Source of the DNA: JBGTCY01 sp041748615
GTDB taxonomy: Bacteria; Bacteroidota; Bacteroidia; Chitinophagales; CAIOSU01
Direction of reading: 5' to 3'
DNA: 18,012 bases
NCBI GenBank assembly: GCA_041748615.1
Contig: JBGTCY010000171.1
Coordinates: 1-18,012 of the forward strand
The stretch's first letter is position 1, and each line of letters begins with the position of its first letter. The notes under the pieces are model-generated. The model did no database searches. It had not been told where the DNA came from and was given only the letters and a program-made list of their open reading frames with translations. A program made the translations under genes and the position numbers. Below, in pieces: positions 1-6,573 of the stretch.

Positions 1-21
1 TAAATACTTTCTGGTTGTCAT
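1..21 (-). CDS. 5' end of a leftward gene, cut by the window edge
   Basis: An ATG at 21-19 on the minus strand opens a frame reading MTTRKYL before the window ends. The bases just upstream (an A-rich stretch of AAATTAAAACAAACCAAA type) look like a typical Bacteroidota leader. A promoter-like arrangement (the element at 88-123 and a -7 box at 59-66) lies upstream in the same orientation and would give a leader of roughly 30 nt. Seven codons are too few to name a product. The call rests on the start context and the promoter, not on the protein. Confidence 0.45.
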
Positions 22-58
22 TTTGGTTTGTTTTAATTTGTTGATTAAAATAATGATG

Positions 59-123
59 CAAAGATGCTTTTGCTTATTGGGTGAACTGTTACACAATTAA
101 AGGAAAGATTTACATGATTCACA
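59..123 (-). promoter_or_regulatory. Promoter region with conserved two-part upstream element (copy A)
   Basis: Read on the minus strand, 123-88 carries TGTGAATCATGTAAAT followed by AATTGTGTAAC. This arrangement recurs at 514-549 (about 29 of 36 columns identical by eye) and 6475-6510 (about 27 of 36). Its TTG is followed 38 nt later (counting from the T to the last base of the box) by CATCTTTG at 66-59, one mismatch from the Bacteroidota -7 consensus TAnnTTTG. No TTG sits at the usual -33 distance, so an activator-dependent promoter is plausible. It would drive the gene that starts at 21 and leaves the window. Confidence 0.5.
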
Positions 124-142
124 CATTTCATATATTCTCCCT

Positions 143-270
143 CCCGCTCGTTCAAGTTTTGCGCGATGTTTTGAGCGTTCACTCGTTTAAGTTTTAAGCG
201 ATGCCTTGAGCAGCATGACAACCTGAACGCACTATCACGTCAAGTCTCTGACTTCAAGCGCTGGCTAATA
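143..270. repeat. Dispersed intergenic repeat, copy 1, with internal 35-bp duplication
   Basis: This stretch shares its beginning (CCCGCTCGTTCAAGTTT, then GCGCGATG) and end (GCATGACAACYTG, then CAAGTCTCTGACTT, then CGCTGGCT) with 8126-8215. The copy here is longer because the segment at 148-176 is repeated, imperfectly (about 24 of 29 matches), at 183-211, a period of 35 bp. Both copies keep a small palindrome, AAGTC-TCT-GACTT (242-254 here). No long open frame runs through both copies, so it looks like a non-coding repeat family. Confidence 0.6.
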
Positions 271-284
271 TTTGGTTAAGTTGA

Positions 285-448
285 AATCTTGAGTCCACTC
301 CGAAAAGTATTTTTTTGCCACAAAGACACAATGGCACAAGAAAACACAAAGTTTAAGTTGTTGTAAACTATTCTTAGTGAAACTTTGTGACCTTGAGTCT
401 TAGTGGCAATTTTTATGTTTTTTGCTTTTTCAGAGTTGACTCAATCTT
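285..448. repeat. MITE-like imperfect inverted repeat (long hairpin)
   Basis: The two halves are reverse complements over most of their length. Outer arms TTGAGTCCACTCCGAAAA (289-306) and the complement of TTTTCAGAGTTGACTCAA (427-444) match with two differences. Middle arms 317-337 and 387-407 (GCCAC-AAGAC-CAA-G-CAC pattern) match in 17 of 21 positions. Inner arms CACAAAGTTT (345-354) and AAACTTTGTG (380-389) match perfectly around a short loop. There is no coding sequence inside. The size and terminal inverted repeats suggest a miniature transposable element or a repeat that folds as RNA. Target-site duplications were not evident. Confidence 0.6.
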
Positions 449-497
449 AAAACAATGAAAAGTATATGAAGGCTTTCGCTTCGATTCTTGCGCAATG

Positions 498-578
498 TTC
501 ACATGGTAAAAAATGTGAATGATATAAATCATTTCAACAATTGTGTAACAATTTCTGAAACAAATGGAGCAATTTTAC
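498..578 (+). promoter_or_regulatory. Conserved two-part upstream element (copy B) with two palindromes
   Basis: The element at 514-549 matches copies A and C with the same internal spacing but points rightward, toward the HPF gene. It is the most symmetric copy: AATTGT-GTA-ACAATT at 539-553 is a perfect inverted repeat, and TTCACAT (498-504) pairs with ATGTGAA (513-519) across 8 bases. At the spacing where copies A and C have a -7 box, the sequence here is only AATTTTAC (571-578), a poor match to TAnnTTTG, so the transcription start is uncertain. Confidence 0.45.
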
Positions 579-740
579 TTCCAAATTAAAAAGGTATTGT
601 CCCAGAGTAACCTTTCAATTGAATCAATGTCCAACGAAACCGAACGGATAAAAGTAACTCAGATGGGAGGCGAAGTGGTGATTATTCCCCAGGATAAAAT
701 GCCTTCTTCAACCGGGCTTGCCGCTATTTATCGTTATTAA
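564..740 (+). CDS. Small ORF of 58 codons, possible hypothetical protein
   Basis: The frame from ATG 564 to TAA 738 encodes 58 residues starting MEQFYFQIKKVLSQ and ending STGLAAIYRY. Composition is protein-like, and the ORF ends 30 bases before the HPF gene in the same orientation, so the two may share a transcript. I recognise no family. A second in-frame ATG at 627 (MSNETERIKV) would give 37 residues and fits better if transcription starts near 585, as the upstream element implies. There is no Shine-Dalgarno sequence at either start. It could also be a non-coding leader of the HPF mRNA. Confidence 0.4.
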   Translation: MEQFYFQIKKVLSQSNLSIESMSNETERIKVTQMGGEVVIIPQDKMPSSTGLAAIYRY

Positions 741-770
741 AATAAATTAAAACAATTAAAATCAATAATA

Positions 771-1088
771 ATGACTATTCAATTCAATACAGATAAAAAC
801 ATCACGGGCAGGGAGGAATTTACAACTCCGCTCATCGCCCTAATTACTGAAGAACTCGACATGTTCAGCGCTCAGATAACACGGGTGGAAATTCATTTGA
901 GTGATGAAGACGGTCGTAAGGATGGCGTGAACGACAAGCGTTGTTTGCTTGAAGCCCGGCTTGAAGGCATGAAGCCCATTAGTGTTACAAACAGCGCTGA
1001 CAATACAGAGCAAGCGGTTACAGGCGCGCTTGAAAAGTTGAAAACTTCCTTAGATACAATATTGGGACGACTGAGCAATCATCGTTGA
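771..1088 (+). CDS. HPF/RaiA-family ribosome-associated (hibernation) protein
   Basis: A 105-residue protein of the HPF/RaiA (sigma-54 modulation) family, whose members bind the 30S subunit in the decoding and tRNA region and silence or protect ribosomes in stationary phase and stress. Visible marks are the beta strand RVEIHLSDEDG (38-48), the strand segment KRCLLEARLEG (56-66) and a C-terminal helix ending LGRLSNHR (98-105). The pattern HLSDE, then DKRC, EARLEG and LGRL is that of the short ribosome-associated proteins I recall from pseudomonads. It lacks the C-terminal dimerisation domain of long-form HPF. The start at 771 gives MTIQFNTDKNI, which matches the family N-terminus. The conserved element at 514-549 lies upstream, and an MscS channel gene follows after 134 bases. 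Confidence 0.88.
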   Translation: MTIQFNTDKNITGREEFTTPLIALITEELDMFSAQITRVEIHLSDEDGRKDGVNDKRCLLEARLEGMKPISVTNSADNTEQAVTGALEKLKTSLDTILGRLSNHR

Positions 1089-1222
1089 AAAATCAACGCG
1101 ACAGTATCAAGGTAAAGTGTTGCAGGAACAAGCTGATTTCATTTATTTTGCAGATACATGGTCGCGCTGTTTCAGCAAATAGTCCTTCTTATGAATTTCA
1201 AATCCTCCGCAGGCAATAGCAC

Positions 1223-2119
1223 ATGGAAGAACAAATAACAAAATTTATTTTCAATCCTGTAGTTACGAGGATTGCGGCTGTTTTAATCGGAATAATTATT
1301 ATCTGGGGGATCATAAAAATTGTCCAGCGCAGCCTTTCATCAAGAATTCATGACAATGACAATCGCTATCGCACTAAAAAATTTGTCAGCTTCTTCGGAT
1401 ACTTTTTAACCGTTATCCTCATTACCGTTGTTTACAGCGATAAATTAGGCGGTCTTACGGTTGCGCTTGGCGTTGCGGGAGCCGGCATCGCATTCGCATT
1501 GCAGGAGGTAATAGCCAGCATGGCAGGATGGCTTGCCATCATGTTCGGGGGTTTTTACCGCATTGGTGACAGGATTCAGCTTGGCGGAATAAAAGGTGAT
1601 GTAATTGATATCGGAGTTTTGCGGACCACTTTGATGGAGATGGGGCAGTGGGTGGATGCTGATTTGTATAACGGCAGAATCGTGCGTGTTGCCAACAGTT
1701 TTGTTTTCAAAGAGCCTGTCTTTAACTACTCAGCCGATTTCCCGTTTCTCTGGGATGAGATAAAAATCCCCGTGCAATATGGCAGCAATTACGTGATGGC
1801 AGAGCAGATTTTACGCAACGCGGCAAAAGAAACAGTAGGTTCCTTATCCCCATTGGCTCAGAATAGTTGGAAGTCAATGGTGAATAAATATATGATTGAG
1901 GACGCTGCCACCGAGCCGATGGTCACCATCGTTACCAATGACAACTGGGTGGAATTCACGCTCCGCTACACCGTTGATTTCAAAAAAAGACGCAGCACAA
2001 AAAATAATTTGTTCCACCAGGTATTGAAAGAAGTTGAAGCCTCCGGTGGAAAAGTAAAATTTGCTTCCGCCACCTTCCACCTTGTAGAAGCCCCGCCAAT
2101 CGAAGTGCGAATAAAATAA
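1223..2119 (+). CDS. MscS-family small-conductance mechanosensitive ion channel
   Basis: A 298-residue inner-membrane protein of the MscS family, which opens on membrane tension to release solutes during hypo-osmotic shock. Membrane segments lie at about 15-35 and 55-71, followed by the pore-lining helix at about 77-105, rich in Gly and Ala (VALGVAGAGIAFALQE, 80-95). The beta domain signature follows: GGFYRIGDRIQLGGIKGDV (109-127), then GVLRTTL (131-137) and a VANSFVF stretch near 156-162. The remainder (about 175-298) fits the cytoplasmic alpha/beta cage. MscS of E. coli is 286 residues, so the length is normal. It lies 134 bases downstream of the HPF gene on the same strand; co-transcription is possible but unproven. 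It converges with the OmpA gene at 2245, with no clear terminator between them. Confidence 0.9.
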   Translation: MEEQITKFIFNPVVTRIAAVLIGIIIIWGIIKIVQRSLSSRIHDNDNRYRTKKFVSFFGYFLTVILITVVYSDKLGGLTVALGVAGAGIAFALQEVIASMAGWLAIMFGGFYRIGDRIQLGGIKGDVIDIGVLRTTLMEMGQWVDADLYNGRIVRVANSFVFKEPVFNYSADFPFLWDEIKIPVQYGSNYVMAEQILRNAAKETVGSLSPLAQNSWKSMVNKYMIEDAATEPMVTIVTNDNWVEFTLRYTVDFKKRRSTKNNLFHQVLKEVEASGGKVKFASATFHLVEAPPIEVRIK

Positions 2120-2244
2120 ACGGATCAATACAGCATAAACCTATATGGCATCCTCGCACTTATTTTGTATCAGAAGCAAAGGTGGAAATGCCTGCGAAAA
2201 GTCGGTGCCGATTCAGAGCCGTGCCGGGAATACTCTTTTTCTTG

Positions 2245-4548
2245 CTACTCCTGATATAACACTTTCACCTCGACTTTTCGGTCGGCTTCATTTGTTCCCG
2301 GTTCCGCTATTTCATCTCCGAAAAATCTGATGAGGATGCGGGCGTCACTGATTTGATTGGCGGTAAGCGCTTTTTTCACCGCCAGCGCTCTTCTCTCTGA
2401 GAGCATCTTGTTGTAGTCGGGGTTGCCGGTTTTGTCTGCAAATCCCGTCATGAGCGCCATTGCAGTTTTGGGCAGCGCGAGGAAAGTTTTGGCAAAATCC
2501 GCAAGCTCCTTTTTGTAGCGGTCTTCAACGACAGAAGAATTTCTTGCGAAATACACCGTGACAAGCGCGATGGCAGGCTCCTGCTTTAGCGCTTCTACAA
2601 CAACGGTATCGCGGATGATTTCTGTGATGGCAGTATTTTGCAATGAGTCAATTTCAGATTGCAGCGCGTCAATTCGAGCAAGGAGCGCTTTGAAATCGGC
2701 AGAGTCAATCCGGTTTTCTTTGATTTGTGGTTGCGTTGCTATCGTAACTCTGTTTTGCGCATCCACGCTGTCGGCAACCACCCCCCTGCTATCTCGTTGC
2801 GCAAGCGTGTCCTTTACCACATCATCAACGGTGTCGGATTCAACTTTTTGTTCTTGTGAAAGCAATTGCATTTTAAGCGCCTCAATCTCAGTCTGCAAGC
2901 CGGTGATGCGTTCGGCATTGGCTTTATCCAACTCTTGTTCGGTTTGAATGTTTATCACATGCGCTTGCGGTTGGACAGCGCTTTCGCGCATACTTGTTTC
3001 TGATACCGTTTTTTCCGTGATAGTTTTAAGAACAACTGTATCTGTTTTCGGCTGTGCCGCTTTCTGCTGCTGAATATCTGCCGTTTTCTTAGTACGGAAA
3101 ATTTCGGATTCTGCTTCTGCCTGATGTTTCATGGCGTCAGTTTTTAATGCGATATCGGCTACAGTATCAGCCGATGTATCGGGATGCGGGGCATTAACAT
3201 TACTTTCCTTTTTGGGGATAGGCGCAACCCTGTCAGCATCCAGCAACTTTTGGGTGGTTGTATCAACAATAATTTCAGATATTTCTTCAACAGGAACAAG
3301 GTGCATCAAAGTGTCATTTTTGACAACAGATTCAGATTTCACGGTTTCATCCCGAAGACGTATCACCGGAGCAATCACTGTATCCTGAACGGTTTCAGCG
3401 GCATGCATTTCTCTGAGAGTCGCTTCTGTCCTTCCGATTTTCTCCACAGCCGCAACTGTGTCAATGCTTGTTTGTTGCGCGTCTTTGGATAATGAATCCA
3501 ACAGACGATTCAGGGTAATCACCTCGTCTTGAAGCCGGGCAATCTCATTTTGCATCTGCGCTGTTTCTGTTCCATCAATAACGGGTTTTTGCACATCGGG
3601 CAACGAGCGGAACAATTTCGGATCCATCAGAAAATCCAATGATTCGTTTTCATTCACCATAATGGAAATGATGGAATCATTCAGCAGGATGCGCACGCCT
3701 TTTTCTTTAGGCGGAATTATTTCCTGAATATCTTTTTTAATTTGAACCGGAGCGGCATCTTTTTTTACAAGCGCGGCAGTATCCGCTTTCATTACAATAT
3801 CCACTTCTACCGCTTTCAGGGTGTCTGTCTCAAATTGAATTTTTTTCCGCGCGGCATCAGTCTTTTCAAGCGACACTTTCTTCCATCCTTTTTCACCGGT
3901 ATAAAAAGCGGGCGATTTGAATTTCGCTTTTCGCATTCCAAAATTGAAATGCCCCGAAAGCGTGATGAGATAATAAAAGTCATTCCTGTTATTCGCACTC
4001 GAAACGTTTGCATCTAATTTATCCGTGAAAGCGTAGCGCATGTCGCCACGCAAATCAAGATTAAACCTGTTCGACAGCCGTGCCTTCAGTCCCAAGCCGG
4101 CAGGAATAAAACCGGTTCGCACATTTTCGGTCACGGCAGATTTGATTTCGTACCATCCGAATCCACCGCCCGCGAAAAGATAAGGCGAGAAGGGCGAGCG
4201 CGCATGAAGCAGTTTGCCATTGTCAAAATGATAGACCACCCTAAAAGAAATGCTTTTGGCTTCGGTTTCGAAATCGGGTTGGGAAGCGTCCGTTTCCGAT
4301 GCGGGGATCGAAAATTTTCCGCGGTCAGCCATCACGTTGATTCCGAAAGAAGGTGTGAAGTTGTATTGCAGGTCAACGCCATAGGGCAGGCTGACCGGCT
4401 TTTCAGTGAAAGGGACGATGGTTTTATCGCCAATATAATTCATGTATCCGAGGTGGACGCCCAGCCTCCAACGGTAGAGATCCTGCTGCGCGTGAAGCGT
4501 TGTTGCAAAAACAAAAACGAGAAGCAGCGATATGACGTGTTTAATCAT
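2245..4548 (-). CDS. OmpA-domain outer-membrane protein with beta-barrel and long coiled-coil linker
   Basis: A 767-residue protein starting MIKHVISLLLVFVFATTLHA, a clear signal peptide. I chose the ATG at 4548 because it overlaps the upstream stop as ATGA and places the signal peptide at the extreme N-terminus; an in-frame ATG at 4560 would add four residues. Residues about 22-210 alternate like an outer-membrane beta-barrel (for example SPYLFAGGGFGWYEI). About 215-655 is a charged linker with three coiled-coil-like stretches (such as IARLQDEVITLNRLLDSL) and twelve Asp-Thr pairs. Residues 661-767 are an OmpA C-terminal peptidoglycan-binding domain, with VYFARNSS, GFADKTGNPDYNKMLSERRA and NEADRKVEV. 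It probably ties the outer membrane to the cell wall. It is co-transcribed with the gene at 4545-5693. Confidence 0.85.
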   Translation of the reverse strand: MIKHVISLLLVFVFATTLHAQQDLYRWRLGVHLGYMNYIGDKTIVPFTEKPVSLPYGVDLQYNFTPSFGINVMADRGKFSIPASETDASQPDFETEAKSISFRVVYHFDNGKLLHARSPFSPYLFAGGGFGWYEIKSAVTENVRTGFIPAGLGLKARLSNRFNLDLRGDMRYAFTDKLDANVSSANNRNDFYYLITLSGHFNFGMRKAKFKSPAFYTGEKGWKKVSLEKTDAARKKIQFETDTLKAVEVDIVMKADTAALVKKDAAPVQIKKDIQEIIPPKEKGVRILLNDSIISIMVNENESLDFLMDPKLFRSLPDVQKPVIDGTETAQMQNEIARLQDEVITLNRLLDSLSKDAQQTSIDTVAAVEKIGRTEATLREMHAAETVQDTVIAPVIRLRDETVKSESVVKNDTLMHLVPVEEISEIIVDTTTQKLLDADRVAPIPKKESNVNAPHPDTSADTVADIALKTDAMKHQAEAESEIFRTKKTADIQQQKAAQPKTDTVVLKTITEKTVSETSMRESAVQPQAHVINIQTEQELDKANAERITGLQTEIEALKMQLLSQEQKVESDTVDDVVKDTLAQRDSRGVVADSVDAQNRVTIATQPQIKENRIDSADFKALLARIDALQSEIDSLQNTAITEIIRDTVVVEALKQEPAIALVTVYFARNSSVVEDRYKKELADFAKTFLALPKTAMALMTGFADKTGNPDYNKMLSERRALAVKKALTANQISDARILIRFFGDEIAEPGTNEADRKVEVKVLYQE

Positions 4549-5693
4549 AACCCTAACCAAAAGTTCAATTCAATGGCAATGCCGACATAAGGTCTGATGT
4601 AAACTTTTCCGAAATCAACCAGCTTGTTGCTGTCGGTGGTTTGAAGCGCAACAGCACCTGCCGAAATGCGCACTACTTTCAACGTCTTCACTCCCAGTCC
4701 GAGATAATAAGGACGCTTGACCAGCGGACCGGTTGCGCCTTCGCCATCGCCAAAGTCAAAATTTTGAATAAACACTCCGGTAGTAATCGCCAGGCGGTTT
4801 AGTCCCGTGCGCGAGGTACCGCGGCCAAGCGGGAATGACAGCCCAACCATCACCCCGGAGCCATAGGTGAAATTGTCAACGCCCCCGCCATTGTAAGCGC
4901 CCCCATAGCCGGCATTCACCGCGATGGTGTATTTGACAGTTTCTGTCGGATAGTCAGCGATGATTTTGCTGTCGGTGACAATCATCAGGTAATCATCAAT
5001 GAACTGCGTAATTTCCCGCGCGACAAGCAGCTTAACACCATCAATCTGCTTCCTTGCATACGCCATGCGCGCTTCCGGTTTTTCAATGTCATCTTCAAGC
5101 AAAGCGCGGCTCAGATTCAGGTTTTCCAATTGCTGCAACTGTCCGAGAATGATGTCGGAAAATCCGCTGAATCTGAAGTTGTTTTTATTTTCATAATAGG
5201 TCATGGTGGTTCCCACAATCTGATTCATCTCCTTCATCATCAGCCGGGGATTTTTCAGCAGCGTGATGCTCCTTTTCTTAATTTGAACCGATTGTTCCAG
5301 GTACTGATATAAAACATCTTCCAGTACAGCATGAAGGCTTTGCCGCTGCGCGTCAGAGGCCGGCTTGAAATAGTTGATAACAAAGGTATATTCAGAGCCG
5401 CCATCCAGTTGATAATTGACCGGAAGCGTAAAAGAGTTTTGCAGGTTGTTGTCCGGTCTTTTCCAGAGGGAGGCATGCAGAGGCGTTTTGTCCGTATTTG
5501 AAGTCTTGTAAATTTTCAACTGCACCATTTGAATATCCGTGGCGACCTCACCATTGAGCATCAGCCGATTTTGCGCAGGCAGCGGCTGCCCTTCATTGAA
5601 ATAAGACCTCTCGTAATGAAAGTTGACTGTTTTGTATTGCGCATTCGCTAGAACAGGACAACTCAGGGTAAATAACAGAATGAACACTCTCAT
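4545..5693 (-). CDS. Exported protein of unknown function, probable outer-membrane beta-barrel
   Basis: A 382-residue protein with a signal peptide (MRVFILLFTLSCPVLANA, cleavage likely before QYKTV). Residues about 20-115 look beta-rich, about 120-250 are mostly helical and charged, and about 255-382 show the alternating pattern and Gly-rich turns of a beta-barrel (TYGSGVMVGLSFPLGRG; the final strands end IELNFWLGL). I do not recognise a named family. The stop overlaps the start of the OmpA-domain gene by ATGA, which implies translational coupling and a shared role at the outer membrane. No TAnnTTTG box is visible in the AT-rich 200 bases upstream. Confidence 0.75.
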   Translation of the reverse strand: MRVFILLFTLSCPVLANAQYKTVNFHYERSYFNEGQPLPAQNRLMLNGEVATDIQMVQLKIYKTSNTDKTPLHASLWKRPDNNLQNSFTLPVNYQLDGGSEYTFVINYFKPASDAQRQSLHAVLEDVLYQYLEQSVQIKKRSITLLKNPRLMMKEMNQIVGTTMTYYENKNNFRFSGFSDIILGQLQQLENLNLSRALLEDDIEKPEARMAYARKQIDGVKLLVAREITQFIDDYLMIVTDSKIIADYPTETVKYTIAVNAGYGGAYNGGGVDNFTYGSGVMVGLSFPLGRGTSRTGLNRLAITTGVFIQNFDFGDGEGATGPLVKRPYYLGLGVKTLKVVRISAGAVALQTTDSNKLVDFGKVYIRPYVGIAIELNFWLGL

Positions 5694-5837
5694 AATATAT
5701 TAAATATATTTAATTGTACTTTGAACGGTATATTTATCCATTGAGCCGTTTACAGTTTTACAGTTTGGAGTTTTCTAACCGTAAACAATTTATGTACGGT
5801 ATTATCCAGCGCACGGTATAGATTAAAAGCATTAATG

Positions 5838-5906
5838 TCATGCCTGCTTTTTCACATCCGGTTTTGCTTCAAGTCTTTTGATTGCCTCCGTATTAAATTC
5901 AACCAT
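5838..5906 (-). CDS. Possible 22-residue ORF behind the lipoprotein gene
   Basis: An ATG at 5906-5904 starts four bases after the lipoprotein stop codon (5913-5911) and reads MVEFNTEAIKRLEAKPDVKK, then QA and TGA at 5840-5838. GGAG occurs inside the frame, not before the start. The peptide is charged and could form an amphipathic helix. The tight spacing suggests translational coupling, but an ORF this short occurs easily by chance, and it could equally be the remnant of a longer gene. Confidence 0.25.
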   Translation of the reverse strand: MVEFNTEAIKRLEAKPDVKKQA

Positions 5907-5910
5907 ATAA

Positions 5911-6327
5911 TCAATCAATATTAATTTCTTGAGAAGTAAGCACTACTTGTGTGCCAGGCCAGGTAGCTTTAGGGTCATCCTCCGCAGTAATTATTACTGA
6001 GATCGGTTTATAAGGTGTAGAAGCAGTAAGACTTCCATTGAGTTTGCTATTAATAGAAAGTTGACCGACATTATAGTTACCCTGTTTTGAATTTACCCAT
6101 ACAACATAAGTGTTTCTTGCGGGCGTAAGACCTTGCGGTTGTACCAGATTCTCTACTTTAAGTTCAATCGTGTAATTGTCATTCTTATCATGATCAACTT
6201 TCATTACCAGTTGGGCTGCGGGAACCACTGACGATTTTTGAAAAGTCACCTTACTGGAGCAACCACCTAATAGAATAGGTATTATTAAGCTAGCTATTAA
6301 TAATCGCATTGTTTTTACAGTTTTCAT
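5911..6327 (-). CDS. Small lipoprotein of unknown function
   Basis: A 138-residue protein with a lipoprotein signal: basic start MKTVKTMRLL, hydrophobic core, and lipobox LLGGC with the acylated Cys at 23. The next residues are SSKV, with no Asp at +2. The mature part (about 24-138) is predicted mostly beta. The run GLTPARNTYVVWVNS followed by GQLSIN and ISVIITAEDD, ending PGTQVVLTS, loosely recalls the extracellular domain of RskA-type anti-sigma factors, but no transmembrane anti-sigma arrangement is present, so I leave it unnamed. Met-7 is an alternative start. The conserved element at 6475-6510 with a perfect TAnnTTTG box at 6446-6453 sits upstream in the right orientation and predicts a leader of about 110 nt. 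Confidence 0.8.
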   Translation of the reverse strand: MKTVKTMRLLIASLIIPILLGGCSSKVTFQKSSVVPAAQLVMKVDHDKNDNYTIELKVENLVQPQGLTPARNTYVVWVNSKQGNYNVGQLSINSKLNGSLTASTPYKPISVIITAEDDPKATWPGTQVVLTSQEINID

Positions 6328-6445
6328 GCTTTAAAGTTTTTTGATGATGAACAAACCTCTAAGTTTTTTGAAACAATCTCTAAATAACGTCCTTTATCAG
6401 TTTAAACAATGAATATTTACTCTGTTCAGTGCTTTTCACACTACG

Positions 6446-6510
6446 CAAAATTAGTTTCATTACTTGGTTGACTCCTTATACAATTTCAGAAAAAAATTAT
6501 ACGATTCACA
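6446..6510 (-). promoter_or_regulatory. Promoter with conserved two-part upstream element (copy C)
   Basis: Read on the minus strand, 6510-6475 gives TGTGAATCGTATAAT followed by AATTGTATAAG. Its TTG is followed at the same 38-nt spacing as in copy A by TAATTTTG (6453-6446), a perfect match to the Bacteroidota -7 consensus TAnnTTTG. No -33 TTG lies at the usual distance. Transcription would begin near 6439 and read into the lipoprotein gene at 6327. Confidence 0.55.
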
Positions 6511-6534
6511 CATTTCTTAGCACCGGAGAATTTC

Positions 6535-6573
6535 TGTGATGATTATTTATAACATTGCATAACATTGTGTAAT
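6535..6573 (+). promoter_or_regulatory. Weaker relative of the conserved upstream element (copy D)
   Basis: TGTGATGATTATTTATAAC followed by CATTGTGTAAT resembles the elements at 88-123, 514-549 and 6475-6510, but it is about three bases longer between its two parts and has no -7 box at the equivalent distance. It contains ATAACATTG twice (6549-6557 and 6559-6567), one helical turn apart. It points toward the DUF2254 gene at 6670. Confidence 0.3.

Noticed and set aside
2190..2225. TCGG-TG-CCGA palindrome between the convergent MscS and OmpA genes as a bidirectional terminator
   Set aside because: The stem is four base pairs and is not flanked by T-runs on either strand.
2145..2330. Rightward open frame of 61 codons after the MscS gene
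   Set aside because: More than half lies antisense to the OmpA-domain gene, its composition is unlike the neighbours, and it has no promoter or start context.
5778..5800. Inverted repeat ACCGTA / TACGGT upstream of the exported-protein gene as an operator
   Set aside because: Six-base arms in AT-rich sequence with an 11-base spacer are expected by chance, and no -7 box is near.
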